Assembly: GCA_029718625.1 (NCBI GenBank)
Contig: CM056381.1
Coordinates: 57,654,157-57,718,156 of the forward strand
Reading direction: 5' to 3'
From: Synaphobranchus kaupii
Lineage: Eukaryota > Chordata > Actinopteri > Anguilliformes > Synaphobranchidae
DNA length: 64,000 nucleotides
Made by a program: the position numbers and the translations under genes. The stretch's first letter is position 1. Each line of letters starts with the position of its first letter. Below, one piece after another: positions 21,191-33,887 of this stretch. The notes under the pieces were generated by a model, which was not told the origin of the DNA, did no database searches, and saw nothing but the letters and a program-made list of their open reading frames with translations.

Positions 21191-23780
21191 AATCTCAGTT
21201 CATCTGTTCTTCCTGAGGGGAAAATTGACCAATGACACCAAATACACTCCCTATATGTTCTCCTTAAACTTGCTTCTTTCCTGAAATTGACAAAATGGCT
21301 TTTATGGTGTGAGGAAAATTATTACCACGTCCCCCTAAGTTTGGTTTTGGTTGCAATTAACGTTAAAACCCAAAATTTGCCCGTCAATATCTCAGCCGTT
21401 TTAGCACCAATTACCAAGAAAAAAATATTGGCAACTCATCTCATCAATATCTCGACATAAAACAAATATGGGAAAGATTTGTTAAGCCGTTTTCATACAA
21501 TTAAGTACATAAAAAATTATCATTTAGATTAAGACTTTTTTCCCCCCAACCACCTAGCTCAAATTGTACAACTCTAATCGCTAAAGTGGAAATAGCGATA
21601 TGTCGGGTGTGACATAGACTAATGCTTTTGATGGGTGACATTTCTGTTTATTGTACACTTTAAATAAACCTTTATAATTCTACAATACCGGAAATTAATT
21701 GTCCATTGACTTAACATTGGGGCATAAATTTTCTAGCAATCGAAGGCTAATTGAAAGTTCAAACTAGGGTTACAACAGTCTCGTGCAGTGCGGGAATAGT
21801 TTATAGAATATAGAATATCTTGCTCACCTATGGGGGAGGTAGCGGAACCAGTTTGACAGGGGCCAGGGGCCAGGTTAGCAGGGGCCCAAGCCTGTAATTA
21901 AAATGAAGGGGCTATTTGCTATTTGGTTTGAGTAGTTTGGGCCTGCAGGACATCATTTTGAAATGAGGGACTCAGTACTGACAATGTTTGACTCAGGAAT
22001 GGAACCAGAAGACTCCAGATTTAATGACTCCAATGCTGATGACATATTTAATGCCAATGTATGTCAAAATAATGGGATTACTTGGAGGTGTAATTTAGAT
22101 CAATAGCTAATTATGGTACAACTAACTTTTTAGTTGCACATGCATATTCCATATTCCAGTCCTTTGCATGTAAATACATATTCCAGTCCTTTGCTGCCAC
22201 AGGTCATTCTCTTTATAAACAAATGTGAAACTCAAGACTGGTTATTAGGCATTGATACTAAGAAACTGGCAGGATTTTTTAAATGTGCGCTGCATTTCCT
22301 ATTAATTCTACAAAAATGTAATGGCAATAATAATTTCACAGCATGAAATGGTTTCATGTAGAAGTGGGACAAAAACCTTGTAAAGAAAATAAGAAAAAGT
22401 CACTGGCACAGGATGTGATGTGGATGAGCAGGTACAAAAAGCAGGTTGTTGAAAGCAAAGGTGATGTACAGAAATGGGCAAAAATACAATAAAGAATCTA
22501 GTCACAAAATACAAAAATGTTATAAACCATACTAAACAGAAACAAGCAACCCATGTTGAAAATGAAAAGCTTACATGCAAATACATTTTTATTTCAACTT
22601 AGTTAATTGGAAAATGTATTTAAAGTAGTGCCCATTTCTGATTGAGACGTGTGGAAAAATGTGTGTGCCCGTAATTGCAGAGCCAGGAATGTATTAACAA
22701 AGGGATTTGTAGCCAGGAAAGACTTAGCAGGGTGGAATTGAAAGTCAAAACAGGAAAGGGGCTGAATCAAGGCTCAGCCTCCTGCCTGTATCCTGGCCGG
22801 GCTATTCCAGAGCCTGACTGAAGGCTTTTTTGTTCACCTGAACCAGGTTCAGAGTAAAAACAACACATCATAATACACAGGCTTACAGATGCACTTCAAT
22901 TCCAGAGACTGATGCTGGCATGTTGTGTTTTTGGAAGCACATGTAGGCCTGTGTGTGCTCCTTTGGGACAAGTGAAAGGGGCATTTAAATGACGTACTGG
23001 TAAACAGTAAAACTAATGGCAGATTGTAAATATGGCAAATGCAATGGCAAATATTTTAGAACACAACTTGCCCCAGTCGAAGTCCAACTGTTTAAGGGCT
23101 TCCTGAGCTTGGTGCAGGGGCCACCCTGTTCATGCTGGTTTTTACGGTCAAAATTGTTGTTCCCTGAAGGTAATGAGTTGAGTTTTTGTTTTGAATCCAC
23201 AACAAAGCAAGTGGCCATGGGCTAAACCAAGATTCTCTTAAATATGTTCACTGATAAAGATCAGGGGAATTTTCACATTGCCAGTAGCAGAAATGTTAGA
23301 AAAGGGAGTGGTTACCAGAAAAACCAGCACACAAGCAGTTTTGACAGATATGGTTTGGGCTAATTGAAACTAATATCAAAGAAAAAAAATAAGGCTGTAC
23401 TTCCAGTAAGTAAAAATATCTTACAATTATTACTTAAAACAACAAATCAAATTTTTCCAGTGAAAATTTACATTTACGTGTTTTATGTATGAAATAAATA
23501 TCATTGATTAATTTCTTTGGACTAATAATATATATATATTTTTTTACTTCTATACCTTCCGAGTTCCAGTAAACAATTTCAAATGATTAAAAATGTTTTA
23601 AAAGCCTTCAAAACCTAAAAATTGACTCTTAAGTTTTTGAAAATATATTATAAAATAAAATTTTTATGAAAATGTTGGCCCTGGAAAGTGTCTGAGATTT
23701 TTGTCAACAACGTCAGCTGTCTACAAAAATGTAATTTAATAAGTCATAAAGAGGTTAAGCCATATCCTATGGACTAGACA
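21191..23780. other. Intergenic, no gene seen
   Basis: AT-rich sequence. A short direct repeat (CATATTCCAGTCCTTTGC at about 22145 and 22180) was the only structure noted. Confidence 0.4.
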
Positions 23781-23785
23781 TCTTC

Positions 23786-23975
23786 ACGGATCCAAAAAGT
23801 GGACCCGTTCCAAAATGGACCCGTGGCTCTGTTACCTGAACCCAACCTGCATAAATGATTTTTTTAAAAACTCCTTCCGAAATGGACCAAAGGACAGTCG
23901 GACCCGTTCCGAAATGGACCCGAGTAAATTTGGACCCGTTCCGAAAAGACCCAAGAACAGTCTGACCCAATTGGA
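23786..23975. repeat. Degenerate repeat of GGACCCGTTCCGAAAT units
   Basis: The word GGACCCGTTCC(G/A)AAA occurs four times (23803, 23910, 23933 and partly 23874-23886), separated by related filler. A local, decayed tandem array about 190 bp long. Confidence 0.6.
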
Positions 23976-24383
23976 CACGACAGTCGTGGCTGAGACAGAT
24001 AAATAATTGTGCATTGCTAGACATGGCATTGGTCAGGACCTACACCGTGTGCCATCAGCAGGCTAAATGACTTACCGATAATATTATAATGAGTGAATCA
24101 TATTATCAGAGATCTCGGGCAGACTGTAGCTAACTAGCTGTTTAGTTAGCTAGTTTAATATCAATAAAAACATTTTTTTTAAATGTCAGCTGCATTTTAA
24201 TAGCCAATATACATTGTAGCGTAATTCGTAGCCTACTAAATCAACCCATGTCAGGCCATGTAACTGTTGGACACAATGGCACTGCTCCCACAAATGCAAC
24301 ATTTTTGACCAACTTTTAGGCTATATTATTGTGTGGATTGTTTCTAGCTTGCAACGTAACCCCAAAGATTAAAAAAAAACTCC

Positions 24384-24478
24384 AACCTTGTGCCTTTTCC
24401 CCCCACAGACTCGCTCCTGCTGAGAATAGCTATGACATCGGGAATAAGGGACTGCTAGCTATGAAGTTAGCACTTGAG
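24384..24478 (+). pseudogene. Ty3/gypsy pol remnant, part 1 (RT/RNase H junction)
   Basis: One frame reads PCAF...RLAPAE...[16 protein letters not shown], the RT-to-RNase H junction of Ty3/gypsy. It is interrupted right after the LALE codons by the Harbinger-like element; the next residues (EWRHWLEG) follow at 26182 in the same frame once the insertion and its 3 bp duplication are discounted. The upstream edge is decayed. Confidence 0.85.
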
Positions 24479-26181
24479 GGGCCCTATCTTACACCCGGCG
24501 CAAAGCGGCGCTAACCCAAACACAAGTGTCTTTGCTATCATACACCCGGCGCTAGGTTCATTATAACGCCTAACGCTTACGTCCTTTAACTAGCATGTAT
24601 TCTTGCGCCCATTACAAGTGAACTGGGCGTGTTGGTCTTAAAATGAGGAGTGGCCAGGATTCTTTTTGGCGTATTGCTATCTTGAGCCAGCAGAAAGCGC
24701 TTGCGCTAGAACCACCACAAACCTGGTCTAAAGTCATGTCGCAGTTGTTTACATGTCATTTTAACGGCGCATATAAGTGCGTCTACATAGGCGTGTGCAC
24801 AACGCACGTACCCTCCTGTCTGTTACACACAGGGGCACGCACAAGCATGACTAAAATATCTAGATCACAATGTGAAATATTATTATTGTGTAGGCTATAT
24901 CAGAAATGCATAATAATAAAAGGTTCCATAGGTCCACATACCTTTCCCTCGGCGAAGGGAAACGATGCCACATTACATTGCTCTCAGCCCACTCCATCAA
25001 CATCCAGGCGATGTGCGATGGTACGGGACAATGGCTATCCATTAAAAAGGAGCTGATAACACCTATATCAAGCCTAATGCGCAAATTGTCATTTACACCT
25101 AATGCGTGAATTGTCATTCAATGGAAAACTCGTGCACTGCAATAGACGGACTTTTGAGTTCTGAAAATGCGCTTCAGTCGTCATTACAATACAGCTCTGT
25201 TTATCTAGGAATACAGCCTGTAAGTAAATAGAATGGTTTGTGACTGAAAAAAGTTCAAAACCTTGTCCAGTGAATATTGCTTTTATTGTTTTTCAAATAG
25301 CCTAGGCTACAGCGGATTCGCTGTGCATACATATGGTTTTTTCGATAGCCTATGGTTAAAAAACGGAGTTATTAGCTATTCTTCGTCCTTCATATTTTTT
25401 TAATTACAGTGACAAGGTTTCCATACCCTCAGCTTATTAAAGCCCCGCTGATTTCACCTGTTATTCCATAACTGAACAAAAGATTTTAAAGAGAATTAAG
25501 CGGCTAATTAGAAACGAAATTTGCAGCACGTTACAAAATTAATTTACAATTAATTTTAATTCCATTATCTGCATGTGCGCTTTATAGGAGCAGGTCTGTT
25601 TCCTCTGCTGTAAATCACACTTTTTACGGTCTTCCTGGGAAAGTGGATCGTTTTAAAGCATTACGCTACCAGTAAAATAGGTTGGTCGCATTTCCATAAG
25701 CAGGACATTAAAAAATAAGGGAAAATATGCTGAACCTATGGGTTGCCAACCTGACAGATTTATTATATTTAGTGTTATCATTAAGGCAAAATAATGTTAT
25801 TTATGTTAGTAATCAAAATTAGAATGCAGGTAGCCTAATGAACTTCGGATGAAGCTTGAATATGAGTTCATTGCATAATCAAACGAAATTTGTTAAACAA
25901 GCAGGCTAATTTGGCGTTTTCTAAGGTGAGACGGAAGCAATTGGTCGCTTATTCTCAGCTGTTGCAGGTGCTTTTAACAAAATTTAACCAAATATATTTT
26001 GTAAACAACACTGTCAGGAATTACCGGGAACTCATAATGGTTAGCCCGAATAATATTGATCATAGGCTACTATTGATCCATATAGTCTATTCCTTGATCG
26101 CACTAAACACGCGATCAAGGAATAGAATGGACTTAGCGTCATGCGCTTAGACCAAACGCCAAGATCGCCAAGATAGGGCCC
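24479..26181. mobile_element. Harbinger-like DNA element inserted in gypsy pol
   Basis: 1703 bp with perfect 12 bp inverted ends GGGCCCTATCTT / AAGATAGGGCCC. GAG duplicates at 24476-24478 and 26182-26184 form a 3 bp target duplication, the size typical of PIF/Harbinger. No transposase frame was recognised, so it is non-autonomous. It holds a small palindrome near 24954 (CCCTCGGCGAAGGG) and an inverted pair CTATTCCTTGATCGC / GCGATCAAGGAATAG at about 26087-26125. A second, partly deleted copy lies at 33888-36122. Confidence 0.85.
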
Positions 26182-26830
26182 GAGGAGTGGCGTCACTGGC
26201 TGGAGGGTTCAGAGCATTCATTGATTGTGTTCACAGACTATAAAAACCTGGTTTATATTAAGGAGGCCAAGCGCCTCAACTCTCGACATGCAAGGTGGTC
26301 ATTGTTTTTTAATCGATTCAACTTCCATATTTCTTATAGCCTGATGCCCTCTCAAGAGTCTTTGACCTCTCATAGACCGAGAAGACCCCAAGAACCATCA
26401 TCCCTCCCACTGGAATTGTTGCACCTGTGACATGAGGGGGGGGGGGTCCCGAAAATTGTTTGTATGTGCCTGTCCCTGTTCGCCACCAGAGCCCATTCGG
26501 CCAAGTTCTCGGGCCACCCTGGCATTCAGCGCACCCTGGAGTTCATCAAGAGGAGGTTTCCGTTACCGTTTATCGCTGCCTGCCCTACTTGTAACCAGAA
26601 TAAGAACCCAAGACTGCCCCAGCCAGCCTACTGCATCCATTACCCAGCCCCAGTCACCAATGATTACACATTTCCAAGGACTTTATAACAGGTCTAATTC
26701 TAATACTATTCCAATACTATTTTTGTTATCATTGGCCGCTTTTCCAAAGCAGCTCATTTCGTGTCACTAACTAAACTTTCCTCTGCCAAAGAAACTGCTG
26801 TCCACCTGAAAATTATTGAATAATTTTAAT
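26182..26830 (+). pseudogene. Ty3/gypsy pol remnant, part 2 (RNase H to integrase)
   Basis: Resumes the RNase H frame with WRHWLEG and continues TDYKNLVYI...[11 protein letters not shown] (RNase H). It then jumps in other frames to the integrase zinc-binding region (HPGIQRTLEFIKRRF, CPTCNQNKNPRLPQ) and to the start of the integrase core (IGRFSKAAHFV). Several frameshifts, stops and a deletion make it non-functional. Family wording is the same chromovirus-type lineage as the fragment at 370-1512, but the two are separate insertions. Confidence 0.85.
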
Positions 26831-27454
26831 TACACAAAAAGAAATACGTACGAGGACTGGTTATTGTTTGTATTGACATAATTCGCTTCGTTCTAGTTCA
26901 TATACGTGCTAGAAGTGTCATTTTGAGACTGCCCTATACAACTGAATGGAGATTATCTGGAGTATCACCCCAGGAGAGCACAGAGCAACTAACAAACATA
27001 TACCGCCATCATTTGGACTCATATCATGGCCAGGTAACTACACAACCCAAAGTTCTACCGAAGTTCAGTTGTGCTTTCAACTTATTAACACAGTGCAGGT
27101 TTGGCTCGTTATCAATTTGCGTTGTCTTTGAATGGTTCATTATCAAACAAATTTTTAGTTTTCGTGGCCATTCGTGGTCCACACTTTCACCAATTAGGCG
27201 CCTACTGATTCACCTCTGCCTTTCACTAGCTCAGTTTTGTCACCTCTTTGAATGAAATTGTTTGCAATATGCCACAATAAGCAAAATGGGAACTTGGAAC
27301 ATTTATTCTACATGGCATGCATAGCCCACGACCGAACTTGAGAACCACTGATTTAAACAAATAAAGTTCCCCCTTTAGCTAACTAATTGCCGTCAATGGG
27401 AGGCTGCATTGGTTTAGTTCACAAGAAGGCACTGTTGGTTGACCATGGAGAAGT
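26831..27454. other. Unassigned stretch after the gypsy remnant
   Basis: No clear continuation of pol. Near 27340, GAGAACCACTG resembles one end of a hAT-type element; no partner end was found. Confidence 0.35.
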
Positions 27455-27800
27455 CATATCAAGAATTACATTTTAACTAGTTGTAACTTGAATTCTTGAT
27501 ATCAAGAATTCAATTTTAACTAGTCATAATTCAAGTGTTTTCTATGGCAAGCCATTTTAGCTTTTATTCAACTTGCTTTTGATATCAAGAATTCAATTGT
27601 AACTAGTTATAATTCAAATTCTTGATATCAATAATTCAATTTGAACTAGTTATAATTCAAGTGTTTTTCGCATTCATTTCAATTAGGCCTTTTATTTTTA
27701 ATTCTATTTGAATAACAATTTTAACTAGTTAAAATGCAATTCTTCATATCAAGAATAACAATTTGAACTAGTTGAAATTCAATTCTCGATGTCAGGAATA
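27455..27800. repeat. Tandem array of palindromic TTCTTGATATCAAGAA units
   Basis: Units made of the self-complementary word TTCTTGATATCAAGAATTC, followed by AATTTTAACTAGTTATAATTCAA, repeat about six times with variation. ACTAGT and GATATC palindromes alternate, so single strands could form many small cruciforms. Confidence 0.75.
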
Positions 27801-29622
27801 GACATGTCTTGCATAGACCGGAACCCAGACGATCAACGTCCAATGAAATCGCATATGGGTGTGGACATAAATGCTTCCTTGTAGAGCACATATCAAACTT
27901 AGTTCAGGATTCCACGACAGAAGTGCCTCATGTTTCGTTTGAGAATTCTCCAGATTTGAACCGAGGGTAGCAGTTTGTGCAATTGTCTTCTTCCTGAACG
28001 ACAAGCAAAGGATCAACCCTCTGGCTTCCGTTCAGAGGAGTTTCTGTCAAGGTGGTTGCAGCAGGATTATTTCCCCTGCTTCCTGAATTTTACAATAAAT
28101 GTCATTAACACTATAGGAACACCGATATCTTGTGTAACAAATTAGGCCCAGGAACACTTTAAAACGTAGAATTTTAAACTCTATGCAGGTTACTGTGGCA
28201 AAATGCATTTGCTTTGTTTTAGCGGGTCATGACACATTGGAACGCAGCATCTTTGTATTTCAAATAACACAATAACGTTTAAAAAAAAACATAATTCCGT
28301 AGTAAGATTGATAGGCTACCTTAGATAACCTACTTTATCAAAATCATAAATGTAACCAATATAACTACATTTTTTAATTTCACTTGTCATAGTGTAGCCA
28401 CATTCTCAGCTTGCTGAGAGCACTTCCTGTGATTTCATTGACTTGTCATTCTAACTTTTAAGTAGGCCTACATAGCAACATTCATTTAACAAAACTATAT
28501 CAGACTGGTCAATATATGAAGTAATTTTACGTTAATGTATTTGTGGTAAAGTGAGAATGTAGTTGTCAAATTGCGCCATCAGGTGGCTGTTGTTATTCCT
28601 TCCTCCCATTGTTTTCTACCCGAAGGGCAAGACATCAGTACATCTCCCAGAGCATGCAGCCTGTTTGCATTTTCAAGTCTGTGTTTAAAAGGTATAATTA
28701 TTAAGCTACTCCAAGTACTCTTGCACATTGTTCCACTCTCCTGAGGTTATCATGGAATTATTTCTAGCTTTATTTTTCATGTGAAGTGGATTTTTCAGTG
28801 TTTTCCCTTTTAAGAGTTCTCAAAATCTGCCTGAGATCAGCGTATTTTGGTAGTGTATTGACAGATGCCCCTGATAAAATATGCTATAACTCACTTTTCA
28901 TGTTATAAACATGAGAAATATCTGCATAACACAGGTTACCTTATTTCCCTGAACAGCTAGCCTATTTGTAAAACACCCTTTTAACTATTATAGCATACAA
29001 AATGTCCGGGTTTTTTGTTGTAAATTTATCATTTCAGAGAAATGTCAATAGACATTCAAAGGTGTTAACAGTTTTCACACAAAAGGGAAAGAAAGGGGAG
29101 AAAGGAAAGGGAAGAGACTTAAACAAGAGAATTAAACCTAAGACACATAAGTAAAATGGCGTAGTGCGTAACATCCTATCTACACATGCACAAAAGGTGA
29201 ATTCTCAGTTGACCTACCTAGTTAAATATAAACAGAGAAATATTACCCCCACCTCAGTGACAGGTAACTGATCACTAATGACAGGCCTCACTGACTGTTG
29301 TTGAGGAGAAAGACTTACTGACTGATCCACCTCCACCCCACCCGTATACTTTGTTTTCCATTACTATCCTCCAGATCTCCACCAGAGGTCGCCAGCTCTG
29401 TTTCTAGTGTTTCTTCTCTGCCTGTCTTGTATTCCCCGTTAATTAGGTTTCATTATTATATATTTTTTTCTGTCCCATCTGCATGTGTCCGCTCCCTTGT
29501 TAATTAGATCCCATCATTGTATCAGTGTTCTTGTCCTGTCAGCACGCGTCTACTCGTTTAGTGCATTGTACTACCTGCTGTAGAGTGTATTTACATTTCC
29601 TGTTCTCCCTCGGTTGTCGCTT
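27801..29622. other. Intergenic, no gene seen
   Basis: Short open frames without signatures; no terminal repeats recognised. Confidence 0.4.
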
Positions 29623-29914
29623 GGGCTGTGTCCCAATACTTGAAAAATGCACCCTCCTTTCCTCCACTACCAGCACCTCTCCTCCGTGCCCTGGAAACGG
29701 ATCTTTGTGTCCTAATCTAATGTTGCTGATTTCATAATTACATGTTAATTGTTAAATATTAATTAATGTCTCAACACGAACCGCAATGTCAGGCATATTG
29801 TATTCTGTACATGCATCTACTTGTACTTGAAACGTACAAACAGTTTTGCATATTTCGGGTAGGAGACGAGGGGAGGAGAGGAGGTGGGGAGTGAAGAATA
29901 TTGGGACGCAGCCC
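29623..29914. mobile_element. MITE family A, copy 2
   Basis: Ends GGGCTGTGTCCCAATACTTG and (reverse complement) GGGCTGCGTCCCAATATTCTT, with CCTCCTTTCCTCCACTACCA and GGGGAGGAGAGGAGGTGGGG arms. The centre shares ATTAATTAATGTCTC and TTGTATTCTGTACATGCA with copy 1 (1731-2030) in inverse orientation, so the two are members of one family. Confidence 0.8.
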
Positions 29915-31553
29915 TGGTCTTAGTTTCATGGTCTGTTCGAGTGAACTGGGCTTCCTCTATCCGGTGACCCTAATAAAAAATAATGAAAGATGAAACACAT
30001 TCATAACTCTTTCTTTGGGCATTTTCCTCACTCCAAATCCTCCTGATAAACCACTCCCTCTCTGAACAGAAAGAGAACGTGAGATCAATGGACATATACA
30101 GACACTTGTAACAATGTAAATATTTTCTCTGTTTGCATCAAACTACAGTGCAGGGGAGGGCTTTTCAAATAAAGCACAACATACAGTAAATGTGGGAAAT
30201 TAGTCATGATTGGCTGAACTTAAGCTGCTTTTGAATATTACAATCCATCAATCAGTGGCCCCTGAGCAGATCATAGGTTTATTTAAGACTTTTAGGTTCC
30301 AAAGGACAGTGTGTCTCCAGTGATTTTAAGTTACTTGACTAATTAATTAGGGGTTGCCACTTGACTAATTAATTAGGGGTTGCCAATGGTTGTAATGGCC
30401 ATGCATTCACGCCATCAGAAACTGTAGGCAGTCTATACTGTGGAGTTGAGATCAGAGGTGAAAAATGTAATAGGTCCACTTTTATCAGGGTGAGCTCATT
30501 GTATGAAATCCCATGCTGTTTTAGAGACACAGCTGGGTTCATGGAAGAGAGACCAGGAAAAGTAAAGTAGATTGGAATAAATAGGTGTAAAATTTGCTTT
30601 CCCCTAGGAGAAAGGATATAAATAATACAACATATAGAACAAGTATACACCAAAGAGACTAGATGCGATACATACAGTATCTAGTTAGGACAGTAGTTAT
30701 GGTATTTTATATCAGATCAAAAACATCTACGACGTAAAAAAAGCCAAGTTACTCACGCATAGCCTACATAGCACTGTCCATAAGTTCTTAATTCCAACTT
30801 GCAAAAACTAGGCCTGCCTTTAAAAGTCTTGATATCAAAATGTGGCCAAGTTACAACTAACAATATTGCCTATCGTAGCTCACACTAAATAAACTAGCTC
30901 TATTCCAAAGCAATGCTATCCAAACTTTCCTAAATTATTTAATGCAACTTGGCCCTGTGTTTCTTCATCTTTGCATGCCTCATGGAACAACATATGATTT
31001 CAATTAATGTTTTTAAGAGTTGATGAATAATTACACTCCAGAAAGGATATGGTTGTACTTTGTTGGCAAGTTTACTTTAGAAAATGTACAGGTTTTAAAA
31101 TGTTAACTGCTGCTACAGCATTCTTTACAATTCACAAACAGCCATTTATATGAAGAAACATCATGTACAATAGAGAAAGGGGTGATGAATAAATAAATGC
31201 AGATAAAAATGAGTAATATTTTTACCTAGAAAATAGTGTACATAAAGCATTTTTACAAACGTATCCAGACATGTTTGTGGGTCAGATGGTGGCAAATAAG
31301 TAATAGTACCAATTTTCTTAACATAATAGTAGCCTAGTTATGATATTTGCAAACAGAATTTTGTGAACACAAGGATATCTATGCTCTGTAGGACCACACA
31401 GGTTTTGATAGAAATCCAAATAAATAAATCAATAAATACATAATAATAATAATAATACATTTTATTCATTCTGTGCTTTTCATAGACCCAAAGCAGTGGA
31501 TGCAGACAATTGTTCAAACATGCCCTATAGTGTAGTAATTTTTCTGTTTAATT
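29915..31553. other. Intergenic, with a 26 bp tandem duplication
   Basis: ACTTGACTAATTAATTAGGG plus GTTGCC is present twice in tandem (30333-30358 and 30359-30384). An AAT microsatellite lies at about 31440-31457. No coding content was recognised. Confidence 0.5.
30709..30748 (+). repeat. Second copy of the 40 bp word at 329-368
   Basis: 39 of 40 bases identical to 329-368; followed here by GTTACTCACGCATAGCC rather than by gypsy sequence. Confidence 0.7.
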
Positions 31554-31577
31554 AGGTGTGGTTGAAAAACCACACCT
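31554..31577. repeat. Perfect hairpin AGGTGTGGTT-GAAA-AACCACACCT
   Basis: 10 bp arms with a 4-base loop. It stands at the start of a stretch (to about 32050) with wording common in teleost interspersed repeats (CCGTTATTATTCTTCCGCCG), so it is probably the terminus of such a repeat. Confidence 0.6.
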
Positions 31578-32384
31578 ACTGTTATCGCTCAGACTGACCG
31601 TTATTATTCTTCCGCCGATTTTTCATCTCCTCCTACACCGTTCACACCATCGACACCATTCATACCTCATATTATACCTTTATACCCCCTTCAGGTTGCT
31701 ATTACTTTTTACCTTTATAGCGTATACACTTTTTGAGATATTTGACATTTTATCGCCAAAAAATGAATGGGGGTCAATGGGCACGTGCAGTAGGCTAGCT
31801 CACGGTGAGAATGATTTTGAATCACTTAACGTTCTGTCAACAACCTTGGAAAAATGCCGACGAGAAATTCCATAGCTAACGACGTTGTCATAAAATTTCT
31901 TCTTACCGTGAAAAACGACGACATCTGACAGATGTTTAGGTAAATCTATCACCACGGCGGCACTTTCGTCACAAGTCAGCAATTATACCGGGAAATGCCC
32001 TCTTTGAAAACAAAAAACGAATGAATATAAAAAGGTTAGTCTGTTACTGCATACCAGTTTTTGCTAAAGCTGCATCATAGTTATGATAACGCGGAGCTGT
32101 CAAAACTATAACAGCACGGAAACCCTTAAAAAAAACAAAATAAAAACCGTAGCTAGGCTACACGTAGTCTATGGCTATGACAAATTATGGACTAAACAAG
32201 CCACATTTTAGTTAATAAAACTCAAGTAAGCTAATTTAGATATCCAGTGAGCACAAGTGACATACAGAACTAGTTTACTTTTTTTAGCAGCATTTTTTTG
32301 TAAGTATAAACCGAACTATTTTTTTTTTTTAATACAATTTGTTTTATTTATTTATTTAAGTATGAGCCGAAGTATGCCTTCCTG

Positions 32385-32525
32385 GCGTGTCTCCCCGTGG
32401 CGTAGTCTGTAGCGCGGCGTACGTAGGACTCCCGTGCTCTTTGCGACATTGTCGGTTCGAATCCGACCTTTTCCTCTTGTCTCTACACTGTGCTGTCCAA
32501 TAAAGCTCAAAGGCTATTACACCTA
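32385..32525 (+). mobile_element. tRNA-derived SINE
   Basis: An A-box-like TGGCGTAGTCTG at 32398 and a perfect B box GGTTCGAATCC at 32453-32463. The latter is flanked by a five-pair T-stem (GTCGG/CCGAC). An unrelated body with AATAAA follows. The acceptor stem of a true tRNA is missing, so this is a RNA polymerase III-driven SINE rather than a tRNA gene. Confidence 0.65.
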
Positions 32526-32655
32526 TTTTAAGAAAGTATAGTCCATGTTAGTACTTATAAACTTTTGTAGCCACAATTTCCTATATAGTCTCAGCTACCT
32601 TGAATTGAGAGAAAATGCTGTTAGCTATAAGTTAGAGTGAAGGAAATGTAGAGAC

Positions 32656-33514
32656 CTAGCTGCTCACTCCAAAAGTCTCTGGGACCTCAGATGGATATCT
32701 GGCTTCTCTGTCGAGCATGAGGTAGAATGCGGAGTGCTTGGTGGTGATCTGTACTTTGGTGCGCAAGCCAAACATGGCTGCACTGAGGTCCCAGTTCCAA
32801 GGATTCTCTTCCACCAATTTGGTGAGAGTTTTGAAACATATTGACATTGTTATGAAATACTATTTCGATTGTAAAGCATAGCTTATGATTGCGATGTGTG
32901 ACCCAAATCACACTGCTTAATACAATACCAAAATAGAATACTTAACAAAGTGACTATAGTACCATTTAGTGGTGTAAATGTGTCAAGGTCAGTTTAGTGT
33001 CAAGTCCACATTACTTTGTCACTGTCCCATTCATTCTTTCAACCAATCCACTGGTCTGTGGATGGTAAGGTGCGCAGAAGCTCCTCTCGATGTCCAGCTT
33101 CTGGCAGAGAGCCATATTCAGCTGAATTTAATGGACAACAGTCAGTTAGTACAAAAGAAAACTGAGTGAAGGGAGCCTCAGCCATGTTTTTGGGTAATGA
33201 GACGGACTGCACAGGGAAAGATATTGAGAAATGATTGCAAATGCATTGTAATAGGACAATAGGACAGCACCTTATTCCTGAACTCCCCTCCTTGGTTGGT
33301 GAGAATTTGTTTTGGTGCCCCAAACTTGAATTCTACAATGAACTATGCAAAGAATTCTACAATGCACTGTGCTACATCCTCGGCTTTCTTAGACTTCAGC
33401 GGATATGCCTCAGCCCACTTGGTCTTGTAGTCAATCATGACGTCCCTGTGCAGTCCGTAAAATGTTTCTCCTCCCTGGGAGATCGGGCGTTTACCCCCTT
33501 TAGGTTCTGCATGT
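32656..33514 (-). pseudogene. Ty3/gypsy integrase remnant, antisense
   Basis: On the minus strand, from high to low coordinates: MIDYKTKWAEAYPLKSKK (start of the integrase catalytic core with its first Asp), ILTNQGGEF (second catalytic Asp replaced by Asn), a disrupted stretch, CAPYHPQT with VERMNGT (third acidic residue, Glu), then NPWNWDLSAAMFGLRT and FYLMLDREARYPSEVP. Frameshifts and stops occur between these blocks. The wording differs from the chromovirus-type pol at 24.4-26.8 kb, so it is another gypsy lineage. Confidence 0.85.
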
Positions 33515-33887
33515 GACTGTTAGTGTTAGCTTATGGAAGTAGCCACGGAACGTTATATCTGTTCTTTCGCCTCCTCTTATACAATCATATTATTCTGCAA
33601 TATTTGTTGACTGTTTATTTATTTGTGCCTTTACGCTACTCGTCCGTTCTTGTGTGTCTCGTTACCGAGACAGGGCGCATATTATTTCTGGCTATTCAGA
33701 CCCCTGTCCTTGCGCTCTACTTGGCGTGTGACAGTGAGCCGGTTAGTAGCATCTGTAGTGGTGTTCGTTGTTTGTTGTTTTGTCTCCTCCCTTAACTGCG
33801 GGGTATCCCGCCTTAGTGGCCCTAGGGCTTTAAGAACCCCCTTGCTGCGTTTGGCTCCTCCTTCCTCACACGTCACGCCCCATTACA
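33515..33887. other. Unassigned stretch, G/C-richer than neighbours
   Basis: Contains pyrimidine-rich, LTR-like wording (CTTTAAGAACCCCCTTGCTG) but no confirmed LTR ends. Overlapping open frames in both directions have no signatures. Confidence 0.3.

Noticed and set aside
24643..25056. 137-codon open frame inside the Harbinger-like element
   Set aside because: No transposase or Myb-like motif, low-complexity composition, and an overlapping antisense frame; judged chance.
27455..27800. CRISPR-like array
   Set aside because: Units are irregular and palindromic without unique spacers, in a eukaryotic context.
32397..32470. True tRNA gene
   Set aside because: A and B boxes are present, but no acceptor stem pairs and a SINE-like body follows.
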